A DNA stretch of 64,000 bases from Nitrobacter sp035546855 (GTDB lineage Bacteria > Pseudomonadota > Alphaproteobacteria > Rhizobiales > Xanthobacteraceae), in the NCBI GenBank assembly GCA_035546855.1, contig DASZVY010000094.1:62001-126000 (forward strand), in the 5' to 3' direction. The notes under the pieces were generated by a model. The model ran no database searches and was not told the origin of the DNA. It saw nothing but the letters and a program-made list of their open reading frames with translations. A program made the position numbers and the translations under genes. Below are positions 7,422-16,691 of the stretch, piece after piece (the stretch's first letter is position 1; each line of letters opens with the position of its first letter).

Positions 7422-8974
7422 TCGGGACGGCGCTGCAGGACCTCTGGTACGGCTTCGGAGTCGCACTGGAACCCCACAACCTGATGTACTGCTTCCTCGG
7501 TGTTCTCGTCGGCAATCTCGTCGGCGTGCTGCCGGGCATGGGACCGGTTGCGACGATATCGATCCTGCTGCCGCTGACGTTCGGCATGAAGCCGGTCGCC
7601 GCGATCCTGATGCTCGCGGGCGTCTATTACGGCGCGCAGTACGGCGGCGCGATCTGTTCGATTCTGCTCAATCTGCCGACCCATCCGCCGCATGCCGTGA
7701 CGTGTCTCGACGGTTATCCGTTGACGAAGCAGGGCAAGGGCGGCACCGCGCTCGGGATTACCGTCATTGCGTCATTCATGGGCGCTTCGTTCGGCATCAC
7801 CGAGATGATCTTCCTGGCGCCGCTCCTTGTGAAGGTCGCGCTCGAGTTCGGGCCCGCGGAAGTCTGTTCGTTGATGCTGGTCGGCCTGCTTGCGGGATCG
7901 ACCCTGGCCAAGGGGTCTCCGCTCAAGGGCATTGCCATGACCGTGCTCGGTCTTCTGATCGGCATTGTCGGCACCGATATCGAGACCGGCACGACGCGCT
8001 TCACTTTCGGACTTCTGGAACTTGACGACGGCGTCGAGATCGTGGCCCTCGCGCTCGGCCTGTTCGGCATCGCCGAGTTCATGAACAGCATCAATCAGAC
8101 CGCAACCGTCGATATGAAGTATTCGAAGGTCCGGTTCAGGGACATGTTCCCGTCGCGAGCCGACCTCAAGCTGGCATTTTTTCCCATGATCCGCGGGACA
8201 CTGCTCGGCAGCATGTGCGCGTTGATTCCGGGCACCGGGCCGACCATCGCCTCGTTCGTGTCCTACGCCACCGAGAAGAAAATCTCGAAGACGCCGGAGC
8301 GCTTCGGGCGGGGCGCGATCGAGGGCGTCGCATGCCCGGAGGCCTCGACGCACTCGTCGGTGCAGGGCGATTTCATCCCGACCATGAGCCTTGGCATTCC
8401 CGGCGACGTGACGATGGCGCTGCTGCTCGGCGCTTTGATCATTCAGGGGATCGTGCCCGGCCCGCAATTGATCAGCCAGCATCCCGATATCTTCTGGGGG
8501 CTGATCGCGAGCTTCTGGATCGGCAACATCCTGCTCGTGATCCTCAACGTCCCGATGATCGGGCTGTGGGTCAAATTGCTGAGCATCCCCTATCGGTATC
8601 TGTATCCGAGCGCGATGTTTTTCATCTGCATCGGCGTCTATGCCGCCAACAACGACATGTTCCAGGTCGGCGAGACGCTGGTGCTCGGCATTTTCGGCTA
8701 CATCCTGTTGCGGCTCGACTTTCATCCGGCGCCGATCCTGCTCGGCTTCGTGCTGGGACCGCGCTTCGAGGAAAACTTCCGCCGCGCGATGCTGATTTCG
8801 CGCGGCGATCTCAAGGTTTTCATCGAGCGGCCGATCAGCGCATTCTTCCTGTTCGTCTGCGTCGTGCTGATCGCAGCGCAGATTTACGTGTGGCTGCGGA
8901 AGCCGAAAATCCTCGTCGAGGAAAGGGAGATGCAGGCGCGTCTGCCCGCCTCGCCGCAGGAATTGTCGGGTTAG
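7418..8974 (+). CDS. tctA: Tripartite tricarboxylate transporter large permease TctA
   Basis: This is the large permease subunit of a TTT-family carboxylate importer in the inner membrane. It has 518 residues with about twelve hydrophobic stretches. The repeated TctA loop motifs are visible: GNLVGVLPGMGPVATI near residue 28 and GSMCALIPGTGPTIASF near residue 263, each with the conserved P-G-x-G. GGAICSILLNLPTHP and SLGIPGDVTMALLLGAL are further family landmarks. It is translationally coupled to tctB. The length matches the family. Confidence 0.95.
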   Translation: MIGTALQDLWYGFGVALEPHNLMYCFLGVLVGNLVGVLPGMGPVATISILLPLTFGMKPVAAILMLAGVYYGAQYGGAICSILLNLPTHPPHAVTCLDGYPLTKQGKGGTALGITVIASFMGASFGITEMIFLAPLLVKVALEFGPAEVCSLMLVGLLAGSTLAKGSPLKGIAMTVLGLLIGIVGTDIETGTTRFTFGLLELDDGVEIVALALGLFGIAEFMNSINQTATVDMKYSKVRFRDMFPSRADLKLAFFPMIRGTLLGSMCALIPGTGPTIASFVSYATEKKISKTPERFGRGAIEGVACPEASTHSSVQGDFIPTMSLGIPGDVTMALLLGALIIQGIVPGPQLISQHPDIFWGLIASFWIGNILLVILNVPMIGLWVKLLSIPYRYLYPSAMFFICIGVYAANNDMFQVGETLVLGIFGYILLRLDFHPAPILLGFVLGPRFEENFRRAMLISRGDLKVFIERPISAFFLFVCVVLIAAQIYVWLRKPKILVEEREMQARLPASPQELSG

Positions 8975-9310
8975 GATCTGGCAGGTTCGCATCCCCCCGC
9001 GACGCTTGCCATCGCTCCCTGATTTGCGCGGCAGCGGGGAGCTTGAATTCAGTTCGATGCGCGCGACTTTCGCTCGGCACGTTCATCCATTGGTAACAAT
9101 AACGATTTGGAAGCGCCGTACGATGATCGGTGCAAGCGATGTCATCGTGTTTGTGCGGCCGGCTTAACTAAAATTACAAGGTGCGGGAACTAATGTCCGC
9201 CGCGTTGGGGGCAAACCGAGTCTGAGTTTCTTATGACCGGTCGCGCCGCTCGTCGGCTTGAGAGGCCGGGCTGCGAGCCTGCTGCACTGTGTGGTGGAGG
9301 GTCGGACGTC
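8975..9310. other. Intergenic region between tctA and the c-di-GMP gene
   Basis: No gene is supported. A GGAAC at 9186-9190 is followed by CGTT after only 12 bases, too short for an EcfG promoter. A start at ATG 9233 for the downstream gene would shorten this region. Confidence 0.4.
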
Positions 9311-11146
9311 ATGTCAGGCGCGCCTGAGCGAAGCCAAGCGTTTTCTGCGAGCGCCGAATTGGTTGCGCGCACCCGCTCGCCTTTGGATGGGGGCACGGCG
9401 CCCACAAACCCGTCTCTCGACTTTCTGAACGAAGTTGTCGGAGGTCTTCCAACCGGTGTGACGGTTCAGGACGAAGGCGGAAATTTCCTATTCGTCAACG
9501 ATGCCGCCGCAGCGCAATTCAATGTATCAGCGGATGAACTGCTATCGATTCCCGCGGGCCAAAACCTGCCTTCGACGGCGTTGAACGACCGGCGTGACTT
9601 TGCGGTCTCCGTTCTTCAGTCCGATGTTCCGCGCGTGTCTGAAGAAACGGTCCGCTCACGCAACAATACCCGGACATTTCTGACGGTGCATCGGCCGACC
9701 CGCATAGGCAGCCGAAAGTTGTTGTTATCGAGTTCGATCGATTTCACCGAGCAGAAAGCCATTCAGGACGAGTTGTTCCGTTGCGCCTATTATGACGAAT
9801 TGACAGGATTGCCGACGCGGCGCGTGATCGAACAACGCGCCAACGCGTTGATCCGGCAGGGCGGCGCGTCGCCGTCGGGATTTGCGCTGGCGTTTCTTGA
9901 TATCGACAACTTCAAGCATATCAATGACTATTATGGGCATGCATCCGGCGATGCGCTTCTTGTCGAGGTCTCGCGGCGGCTCGGCCTTGGATTGCGCGAG
10001 ACCGACATGTTGTCGCGGATCAGCGGTGACGAGTTCCTGCTTCTTCTCAACCCCGTCCATGGCGGCGCTGAGGTCGCCGGTTATGTCGAGGATTTGCTGC
10101 AGAAACTGAAAGCTCCGTTTTTCATTGACGGATCGGAGTTGTTTGCATCGGCCTCCATCGGTGTGAGTCTGTTTCCCGATCATGGCAGGGACTATGAGGT
10201 GCTGCGCCAGAGCGCCGATATCGCCATGTATCGCATCAAGAACGAGACCAAGGGAGCGGCCGCCGTGTTTGATGATGGTATGCAGCGGGAGGCGCTTGAA
10301 CGGATGGAGATTGAGCAGCAACTTCGGCTGGCTATTCTCGACAAGCGCTTCTGCTGCGCCTTTCAGCCCAAGGTCGATATCCGGACGGGAAAGGTCAAGG
10401 GAATCGAGGCACTGGTCCGGCTGCGCAACGACGAAGGTTTGCTCCAGGCGCCCGGTACGTTCATCAATCTGGCGGTTGAACTCGGGTTGATCGATGAACT
10501 GACTCATCTCGTATTGGCGGAGATCGTGAAATCGATCGATCTGATCGATGCCGAATTTGGTCCAGATGTCACCATCAGCATCAATGTCGCGGCTAAGCAG
10601 GCCTGTAATCTGGCTTTCATGACATCATTTGCGGAAGCGCTCGAGGCAACCGGATGCCCGACCCGCTTTATTGTCGAGGTGACCGAAGACGCTTTTGTCG
10701 CGAAGACGCAATTCCAGACGGAGATCCTGCCGATTCTGCGCCGGCTTGGCGTCGGCGTATCGATCGACGACTTCGGCATCGGCTATTCGTCGCTCTCGGC
10801 ACTGGCCGACATCACGGCGGACGAAATCAAGATCGACCGTTCGTTCATTGTGGATATTCACAAGCGCCCGCGCAGTCAGGGCATCTTAAGGGCGATCGAA
10901 TCCCTGAGCGAAGCGCTGGGAATGACCGTGATCGCCGAAGGCGTCGAGACCTACGAAGAACTGGCCTATCTGCAGGCCGCGACGCGAATTCGGTACGGGC
11001 AGGGCTTCTATTTTTCCAAGCCGGTGTTCCTGGAGGAGTTGAGCTCTGGGAGCCGCGGATTCAGCGAGTCCCGGGCCGCGATTGCGAGCCGTTCGGCCCC
11101 GGAGGCGCGTCCGGCCTATTCACGCGCTCGCGGCCTCGGGCGCTAG
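9311..11146 (+). CDS. PAS-GGDEF-EAL protein (cyclic di-GMP turnover)
   Basis: This cytoplasmic protein is predicted to make and/or break cyclic di-GMP. A PAS domain occupies about residues 25-150. The GGDEF domain carries SGDEF at residues 238-242, a functional variant of GGDEF, with an inhibitory I-site RETD five residues before it. The EAL domain begins around residue 350 with EALVR at 366 and keeps the catalytic set (the E of VTEDAF, DDFGIGYSSL, the K of IKIDRSF, AEGVE). Both activities therefore look possible. The start at 9311 is chosen for a GGAGG site 10 bases upstream; ATG 9233 would add 26 low-complexity residues. It has no membrane segment and no operon partner. Confidence 0.93.
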   Translation: MSGAPERSQAFSASAELVARTRSPLDGGTAPTNPSLDFLNEVVGGLPTGVTVQDEGGNFLFVNDAAAAQFNVSADELLSIPAGQNLPSTALNDRRDFAVSVLQSDVPRVSEETVRSRNNTRTFLTVHRPTRIGSRKLLLSSSIDFTEQKAIQDELFRCAYYDELTGLPTRRVIEQRANALIRQGGASPSGFALAFLDIDNFKHINDYYGHASGDALLVEVSRRLGLGLRETDMLSRISGDEFLLLLNPVHGGAEVAGYVEDLLQKLKAPFFIDGSELFASASIGVSLFPDHGRDYEVLRQSADIAMYRIKNETKGAAAVFDDGMQREALERMEIEQQLRLAILDKRFCCAFQPKVDIRTGKVKGIEALVRLRNDEGLLQAPGTFINLAVELGLIDELTHLVLAEIVKSIDLIDAEFGPDVTISINVAAKQACNLAFMTSFAEALEATGCPTRFIVEVTEDAFVAKTQFQTEILPILRRLGVGVSIDDFGIGYSSLSALADITADEIKIDRSFIVDIHKRPRSQGILRAIESLSEALGMTVIAEGVETYEELAYLQAATRIRYGQGFYFSKPVFLEELSSGSRGFSESRAAIASRSAPEARPAYSRARGLGR

Positions 11147-11267
11147 CCAATATCGTTGGCGCCATAGCGGCCTGCTTGTTCGCAAAAGGGGAATTTGTTC
11201 CCATCACAAATTTTGGTCATCGCGATAGCCAGACCGGCTTTCTCATCTACAATGAACGTCCTGCCGT

Positions 11268-13088
11268 TTGACTGAATCCTCGCCGAGACGCTCATTGCCC
11301 AGCAAGATTGAAGACTACGGAATGATTGGCGATGGTGAGACCGTCGCCCTCGTTGATCGCTTTGGGTCGATCGACTGGCTCTGCTGGCCTTCTTTTGATT
11401 CCGACGCCTGTTTCGCAGCCCTGCTTGGCGATGAACGCCAGGGGCATTGGTGCATTCAACCGGCCGGAAAGGTCCGCCGCTCGTCGCGCACTTATCGCGG
11501 AGACAGCCTGATCCTGGAGACGGTTTTTGAGACTGAGGAAGGGAGCGTCACCCTCGTTGATTTCATGCCGCCGCGCGGCAAGGCGTCCGACATCGTTCGT
11601 CTGGTACAGGGTCAGCGCGGGCGCGTCCGGATGCGGATGGAGCTCGTGATCCGGTTCGGCTTCGGAAAGGATGCGCCGTGGGTTCGGCGCACCGACGACG
11701 GCGCGCTGCTCGCGGTGTGCGGTCCCGACATGCTGGTGCTGCGGACCCCGGTCGAGACGCGCGGCAAGGATATGACCACGGTCGCCGAGTTCGAGATCGA
11801 GGCTGGCGAGACCATTCCGTTTGTGATGACCTACGGCGCCTCGCATTTCGAGGTTCCGGAGGCGATCGATCCGATGGCTGCGCTGAAGGATACGGAAGCG
11901 TTTTGGACCGATTGGAGCGGTCGGTTCGAATACGACGGGCCATACCGCAATATGACCTTGCGCTCCCTCATCACGCTGAAAGCGATGATCTACGCGCCTT
12001 CCGGCGGCATCGTCGCGGCGCCGACCACTTCTCTTCCCGAAAAACTGGGAGGCGCACGAAATTGGGACTACCGGTTCTGCTGGTTGCGCGATGCGACGTT
12101 CACGCTGCTGTCGCTGATGAACAGCGGCTATTACGACGAGGCGTCCGCCTGGCATGACTGGCTGCTGCGATCCGTTGCCGGTTCGCCCGCCGACATGCAG
12201 ATCATGTACGGCATCCTGGGGCAGCGGCGGCTGACGGAATGGGAAGCGGATTGGCTTCCGGGTTATGAGGGCGCGCGTCCGGTCAGGATCGGCAACGCCG
12301 CGCATGCGCAACTGCAACTCGACGTCTATGGCGAGCTGATGGACGCGTTTCATCAGGCGCGCTCCGCCAAGCTGCACCTCGGCGAGACGAGTTGGGCGCT
12401 GGAATGCAAACTGCTGGAGCATCTCGCCCGGATATGGAACGAACCGGACGCTGGAATCTGGGAGCGCAGGGGGCCGGGGCAGCACTACGTCTCGTCGAAA
12501 GTCCTCGTCTGGGTTGCTTTCGACCGCGGCATCAAGAGCGCCGAACGCTTCGGATTTGATGCGCCGATCGCGGAGTGGCGCAGATTGCGCGCCGCCATTC
12601 ACCGCGAGGTCTGTGAAAAGGGGTTCGACCCCGAACAGAATACGTTCGTCGAATCCTACGGTTCGAAACTGCTCGATGCCAGCACGCTCTTGATTCCCGC
12701 CGTCGGCTTCCTGCCGGCGTCCGATCCGCGGGTCGTCGGCATGCTTGCGGCGGTCGAAAAATACCTTGTCCGCGACGGATTCGTGCTCCGTCACGATCCC
12801 CGGATGGTCTCGGATGAGAAGCAGCCGATCGAGGGGGCCTTCCTGGCCTGCACGCTGTGGCTTGCCGACGCTTACGTGCTCGGCGGAGACCTCGATCGGG
12901 CCGAGGTGCTGCTGAATCGGGTGGCCGCGGTGGCGAACGATCTCGGACTGCTATCCGAAGAGTTCGATGCGGGGGCGGGACGTTTGACCGGAAATTTCCC
13001 GCAGGCGCTCACTCATATTGCGCTGATCAACACCGTTCACAACCTCAGCGCTGCGCGCAAGCCGGCGATGCAACGCGCCGAAAGTTAG
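11268..13088 (+). CDS. Glycoside hydrolase family 15 (glucoamylase/trehalase-type)
   Basis: This is a 606-residue (alpha/alpha)6-barrel enzyme that cleaves alpha-linked glucosides. The N-terminal beta-sandwich begins IEDYGMIGDGETVALVDR, and the catalytic domain has the GH15 hallmark ARNWDYRFCWLRDA (about residue 265) and WEADWLPGYEG. No signal peptide is visible, so it probably acts on intracellular glucan or trehalose. The gene starts at TTG 11268, since the first ATG in frame cuts into the conserved N-terminus. Its stop codon touches the stop of the convergent HAD phosphatase gene with no spacer. Members of this family include mycobacterial trehalase, so trehalose is an alternative substrate. 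It sits beside pentose phosphate genes, consistent with supplying glucose. Confidence 0.9.
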   Translation: MTESSPRRSLPSKIEDYGMIGDGETVALVDRFGSIDWLCWPSFDSDACFAALLGDERQGHWCIQPAGKVRRSSRTYRGDSLILETVFETEEGSVTLVDFMPPRGKASDIVRLVQGQRGRVRMRMELVIRFGFGKDAPWVRRTDDGALLAVCGPDMLVLRTPVETRGKDMTTVAEFEIEAGETIPFVMTYGASHFEVPEAIDPMAALKDTEAFWTDWSGRFEYDGPYRNMTLRSLITLKAMIYAPSGGIVAAPTTSLPEKLGGARNWDYRFCWLRDATFTLLSLMNSGYYDEASAWHDWLLRSVAGSPADMQIMYGILGQRRLTEWEADWLPGYEGARPVRIGNAAHAQLQLDVYGELMDAFHQARSAKLHLGETSWALECKLLEHLARIWNEPDAGIWERRGPGQHYVSSKVLVWVAFDRGIKSAERFGFDAPIAEWRRLRAAIHREVCEKGFDPEQNTFVESYGSKLLDASTLLIPAVGFLPASDPRVVGMLAAVEKYLVRDGFVLRHDPRMVSDEKQPIEGAFLACTLWLADAYVLGGDLDRAEVLLNRVAAVANDLGLLSEEFDAGAGRLTGNFPQALTHIALINTVHNLSAARKPAMQRAES

Positions 13089-13901
13089 TTAGGCGGCGAT
13101 CTCCCCGGCGAGAATCCGGTCGATCGCCTTGGCGAAACCGTCATTGTCGTTGGTGTCGGTCGTGGCGGTGGCTTGCGCCTTGACGTCGTCGGTCGCGTTT
13201 CCCATCGCAAACGAGAGGCCGCTTTTGCGGAACATCGGCAGGTCGTTTTGCATGTCGCCCAGCGTGGCGATACGATCGCGGGGAACACGCAAACGCTCCG
13301 CCATCGCTTCGACGAACGTTCCCTTGTCCCGTCCGGATGGGGTGATGTCGAGATAGTAATTTTGCGAGCGGACGATGGTGGCCCGGACGCCGAGTGCTGC
13401 CTGAACGATGCTCGCGCAGCGCGTCAACTCGTCGGGATCGGCGCTGACTCCGACGATCTTGCAGGCTCTGTCCGCGAAGTCGGACAAGCTCGGGACAATG
13501 ACCGGATCGACACCGATGGTTTTCTGCTCATGCGCGACGTAGGCGCCGTCCTTGCGCGTGATCAGCCAGCGATCGTCGGTGAACAGCCACGCATCGACGC
13601 CGGAAGCTCTCAGCGCTTCGAGCGCGGTTCGCGCCACGTCTGGCGGGATCAGGGTTCGTTGAACGAGCGTAAAGTCGGGATCGACGATCAATCCGCCGTT
13701 GAAGGCCCCGAAGGGCAGCTTGAGCTTGAGCGGCGCGATCAGCATTCGCATTCCAAAGGGCGGGCGGCTGCTTGTCAGCGTGAAACCGATATTCCGTTCG
13801 GCCAGCCGTGCGACGGCGTTTATCGCGCTGGCGGTCAGCCGCTTGTCATGGGTGAGCAGCGTCCCGTCGACGTCCGAGATCACGAGGGAGATGTCGTTCA
13901 T
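13089..13901 (-). CDS. Cof-type HAD-IIB hydrolase (sugar phosphatase)
   Basis: This is a 270-residue HAD-superfamily phosphatase. Motif I is DVDGTLLTHD near residue 9, motif II is a serine/threonine in TLTSSRPPFG, and motif IV is GDMQNDLPMF near residue 217. The cap region between them is of the C2 type used on sugar phosphates. It is the last gene of the pentose phosphate operon and overlaps gntK by 4 bases, which suggests a role in sugar phosphate clearance. The substrate cannot be predicted. Confidence 0.88.
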   Translation of the reverse strand: MNDISLVISDVDGTLLTHDKRLTASAINAVARLAERNIGFTLTSSRPPFGMRMLIAPLKLKLPFGAFNGGLIVDPDFTLVQRTLIPPDVARTALEALRASGVDAWLFTDDRWLITRKDGAYVAHEQKTIGVDPVIVPSLSDFADRACKIVGVSADPDELTRCASIVQAALGVRATIVRSQNYYLDITPSGRDKGTFVEAMAERLRVPRDRIATLGDMQNDLPMFRKSGLSFAMGNATDDVKAQATATTDTNDNDGFAKAIDRILAGEIAA

Positions 13902-14458
13902 GCCGCCGTTCCGCCACGTACGTGCTGGGTATCGCTTGAAGCGAGCAGGGCAATGATCCGGTCCGCGATCTCGTCGACGCTTGCATTGATGTCGACAATG
14001 ATGGCGTGCTCATCCGCTCCTGGCTCCTCAAGCGTTGCGAACTGACTGTCGAGCAGGCCGGGCGGCATGAAATGGCCTTTGCGCGCCGATAGCCGTCCGG
14101 CGATCAGGTCTTTGGTGCCCCGCAGATACACGATGCGCGTATCGCGGTGACCTTGTACCAGAATGTCGCGGTAGGCGCGTTTCAGCGCCGAGCACGCAAT
14201 GATGACGTTTTCGCCAAGCGTGCGTTTCCGCCCGATCTCGGCGGCGATGGCGCGCAGCCAAGGCCAGCGGTCTTCGTCGGTTAGCGGGATGCCCCGGCTC
14301 ATCTTGGCGACATTGCTCGGGGGATGAAAGCCGTCGCCGTCTTCGACGGTCCAGCCGAGCCGCCGCGCGAGGGCTTCCCCGATCGTGCTCTTGCCCGAGC
14401 CGGACACGCCCATCAGGACCAGCGCACGGAACGGACCGCTTCCGTGGCTGCTGCTCAT
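13898..14458 (-). CDS. gntK: Gluconokinase
   Basis: This enzyme phosphorylates D-gluconate to 6-phosphogluconate with ATP. It has 186 residues, the normal size for the GntK/IdnK family. Visible motifs are the P-loop GVSGSGKST near residue 16, the substrate segment DGDGFHPPSN and the ACSALKRAYRD stretch. The ATG at 14458 overlaps the pgl stop in an ATGA, which fixes the start even though the frame stays open further upstream. Together with pgl, zwf and gnd it lets gluconate enter the pentose phosphate and Entner-Doudoroff routes. PQQ made by the pqq operon in this window could serve a periplasmic glucose dehydrogenase producing gluconate, which is inference. Confidence 0.94.
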   Translation of the reverse strand: MSSSHGSGPFRALVLMGVSGSGKSTIGEALARRLGWTVEDGDGFHPPSNVAKMSRGIPLTDEDRWPWLRAIAAEIGRKRTLGENVIIACSALKRAYRDILVQGHRDTRIVYLRGTKDLIAGRLSARKGHFMPPGLLDSQFATLEEPGADEHAIIVDINASVDEIADRIIALLASSDTQHVRGGTAA

Positions 14459-15180
14459 GCCGTCTGCCATGCCGCCTGATCGACCAGCCACGTGGTTGTA
14501 CCGTTTGAATGCACCTGCGCAGCCGGCAGATCCGCGCCGGCTTTGACCTTCGATAGAATGGCACGTTTGTCCTCGCCGCTCACCAGAAACAGCATCTCCC
14601 GGGAGGATGCAAGCGCGGGCGGGGTGAGCGTGATACGGGGCACGAAAGGCTCCACATTGGCCTTGGTGACGCCGACAACCCACTTGGTTCGTTCCTGCAA
14701 CCCGCTGGCGCCCGGGAACAGCGACGCCGTATGGCCGTCCGGGCCGACGCCCATCAGGATCAGATCGAAGAGTGGGCGAGCAGGGTCGAGCCGATCTCGG
14801 CCATAGAATGTCCGAAGCTCGCCCGCGTACAGCCGGGCCGCGTCCTCGGGGCTGGGCACATCGGTCGGGATCGGATGGATGTTATCGGGCGAGGCACAAC
14901 GATCGAGAAAAGCCTCCCGGGCCATTCCCATGTTGTTGCGCGGATCGCTGGCCGGGACGAACCGTTCGTCTCCGATGAACCAGTGCACGCGCGCCCAGGG
15001 AATCCGCGATGCATAGTCCGGACTGCCAAGTAGGCGATAGAGCGCTTTGGGAGTCGAGCCGCCGGTCAGGCAGATGGCGGGCCGCCCGCCGTTGGCGTCG
15101 GTCGCTGCAACGAGCCGGTCGGCAGCGGCGGCGGCGAGCGCTTGCGCATCCGCGACCACCGTGAAATTGCCAGGCGTCAT
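14455..15180 (-). CDS. pgl: 6-phosphogluconolactonase
   Basis: This enzyme hydrolyses 6-phosphogluconolactone, the second step of the oxidative pentose phosphate pathway. Family motifs are LTGGSTPKALYRLL, VHWFIGDERFVP and LILMGVGPDGHTASLFPG. The start is set at ATG 15180 because it overlaps the zwf stop (TGA at 15177-15179) as every other junction in this operon does; ATG 15195 would add five residues. The length of about 241 residues fits the family. It is between zwf and gntK in a translationally coupled operon. Confidence 0.94.
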   Translation of the reverse strand: MTPGNFTVVADAQALAAAAADRLVAATDANGGRPAICLTGGSTPKALYRLLGSPDYASRIPWARVHWFIGDERFVPASDPRNNMGMAREAFLDRCASPDNIHPIPTDVPSPEDAARLYAGELRTFYGRDRLDPARPLFDLILMGVGPDGHTASLFPGASGLQERTKWVVGVTKANVEPFVPRITLTPPALASSREMLFLVSGEDKRAILSKVKAGADLPAAQVHSNGTTTWLVDQAAWQTA

Positions 15181-16691
15181 GTCAACTTGCGCCATCGGCG
15201 TCCATCCCGGGCGAGCAACTGCTCGGCCTCGGGCGGCCCGTCGCTGCCGGCCTGATATTGGGCCAGCCCGTCGGCGCCGGCTTTTTTCCAGGCATCGAGG
15301 AAAGGCTGCACGGCTTGCCAGCCGGCTTCGACGCTGTCGGCGCGCTGGAACAGGATGTTGTCCCCGATCATGCAGTCATAGATGAGCGTTTCATAGCCGG
15401 TACTTGGCGCGACCTTGAAGTAATCCTTGTAGCGGAATTTCATCTCGACGCCGTCGATCGTAATCGTCGGCCCCGGCACCTTGGTATTGAATTGCAGCGC
15501 GATGCTCTCATTCGGCTCGACGCCGATGACCATGTAGTTCTGCGACAGGTGATCGACGTCGGTGCTGCGAAACATCGCAAACGGCGCCTGCTTGAACTTG
15601 ATGGCGACTTCGGTCCGCTTGATGCCCAGCGCCTTTCCGGTCCGAAGGTAGAACGGCACGCCCGCCCAGCGCCAGTTGTCTATGGTGAGTTTCAGCGCGG
15701 CGTAGGTTTCGGTGGTGCTGTCCGGCTTCACATCCGGCGTCTTGCGGTAGTCCTCGATGGTGTCGTCGCCGACCGTGCCGCCGCGATATTGTCCGCGCAC
15801 GGAATTCCGCAGCGCCTCCGCCGGGCTCTGTGGCTGGATTGCGGTGAGCACCTCGGCTTTCTCCGAGCGCACCGCGTGGGCATCGAACCGCGCCGGCGGC
15901 TCCATCGCCACCAGCGACAGCAACTGGAACAGATGGTTCGGCACCATGTCGCGCAGCGCGCCGGTCGCGTCATAGAAGCTGCCGCGATGGCCGACGCCGA
16001 TCTTCTCGTCGACCGTGATCTGAATGTGGTCGATGTGATTGCGATTCCAGATCGGCTCGAACATGCCGTTGGCGAAGCGCAGCACGAGGATGTTCTGGAC
16101 CGTTTCCTTGCCGAGATAGTGGTCGATCCGGTAGATCTGATGTTCGTCGGCGACCTTCAGGAGTTGCGCGTTCAACACCTTGGCGGAGGCCAGATCGGTC
16201 CCGAACGGCTTTTCGACCACCAGGCGGCGCCAGCCGCCGTTGTCCTCCCGCAAAAGGCCGACGCGCCCGAGTTGCTCGGCAATCGGCGCAAACGCATTGG
16301 GCGGCGTTGCGAGATAGAACAGCCTGTTGCCGCAGGTGCTCTTCTCCTTTTCGAGTTTCTGAAAGCTCTCGCTGAGCCGATCGAATGAAGCGGGATCCGA
16401 TGGATCGGCCTCCAGGCTCGTGAGACATGCCAGCAGCTTGGCGGCGGTTTCGCGGTGTACCTCGCGGGTTGCGTGCTTTTTCAATCCGTCCATCAGGCTG
16501 TGCCGAAGCTCATCGTCCGACATCCGCTTGCGCGCGACGCCGACGATGCAGAACTGCTCCGGCAGCAAACCCGAATCGGCAAGGTTGTAAAGGGCGGGGA
16601 TCACGAGGCGATGGGTCAGGTCGCCGGTCACGCCGAAGATCACGAAGCAGCAGGGCTCGGGCTTCTGGGGGCTGGAAGGGACTTCCGCCAT
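15177..16691 (-). CDS. zwf: Glucose-6-phosphate 1-dehydrogenase
   Basis: This enzyme oxidises glucose 6-phosphate to the lactone with NADP+. It has 504 residues, typical size. The N-terminal Rossmann motif is FGVTGDLTHRLVIPAL, the active-site signature is RIDHYLGKETVQN, and the usual EKPFG motif is present (VVEKPFGTDL). It shares one base with the end of gnd upstream and four with pgl downstream, so gnd, zwf and pgl are co-translated. Confidence 0.97.
   Translation of the reverse strand: MAEVPSSPQKPEPCCFVIFGVTGDLTHRLVIPALYNLADSGLLPEQFCIVGVARKRMSDDELRHSLMDGLKKHATREVHRETAAKLLACLTSLEADPSDPASFDRLSESFQKLEKEKSTCGNRLFYLATPPNAFAPIAEQLGRVGLLREDNGGWRRLVVEKPFGTDLASAKVLNAQLLKVADEHQIYRIDHYLGKETVQNILVLRFANGMFEPIWNRNHIDHIQITVDEKIGVGHRGSFYDATGALRDMVPNHLFQLLSLVAMEPPARFDAHAVRSEKAEVLTAIQPQSPAEALRNSVRGQYRGGTVGDDTIEDYRKTPDVKPDSTTETYAALKLTIDNWRWAGVPFYLRTGKALGIKRTEVAIKFKQAPFAMFRSTDVDHLSQNYMVIGVEPNESIALQFNTKVPGPTITIDGVEMKFRYKDYFKVAPSTGYETLIYDCMIGDNILFQRADSVEAGWQAVQPFLDAWKKAGADGLAQYQAGSDGPPEAEQLLARDGRRWRKLT

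Noticed and set aside
9186..9206. Possible EcfG promoter (GGAAC then CGTT)
   Set aside because: The spacer is only 12 bases, outside the accepted 16-17.
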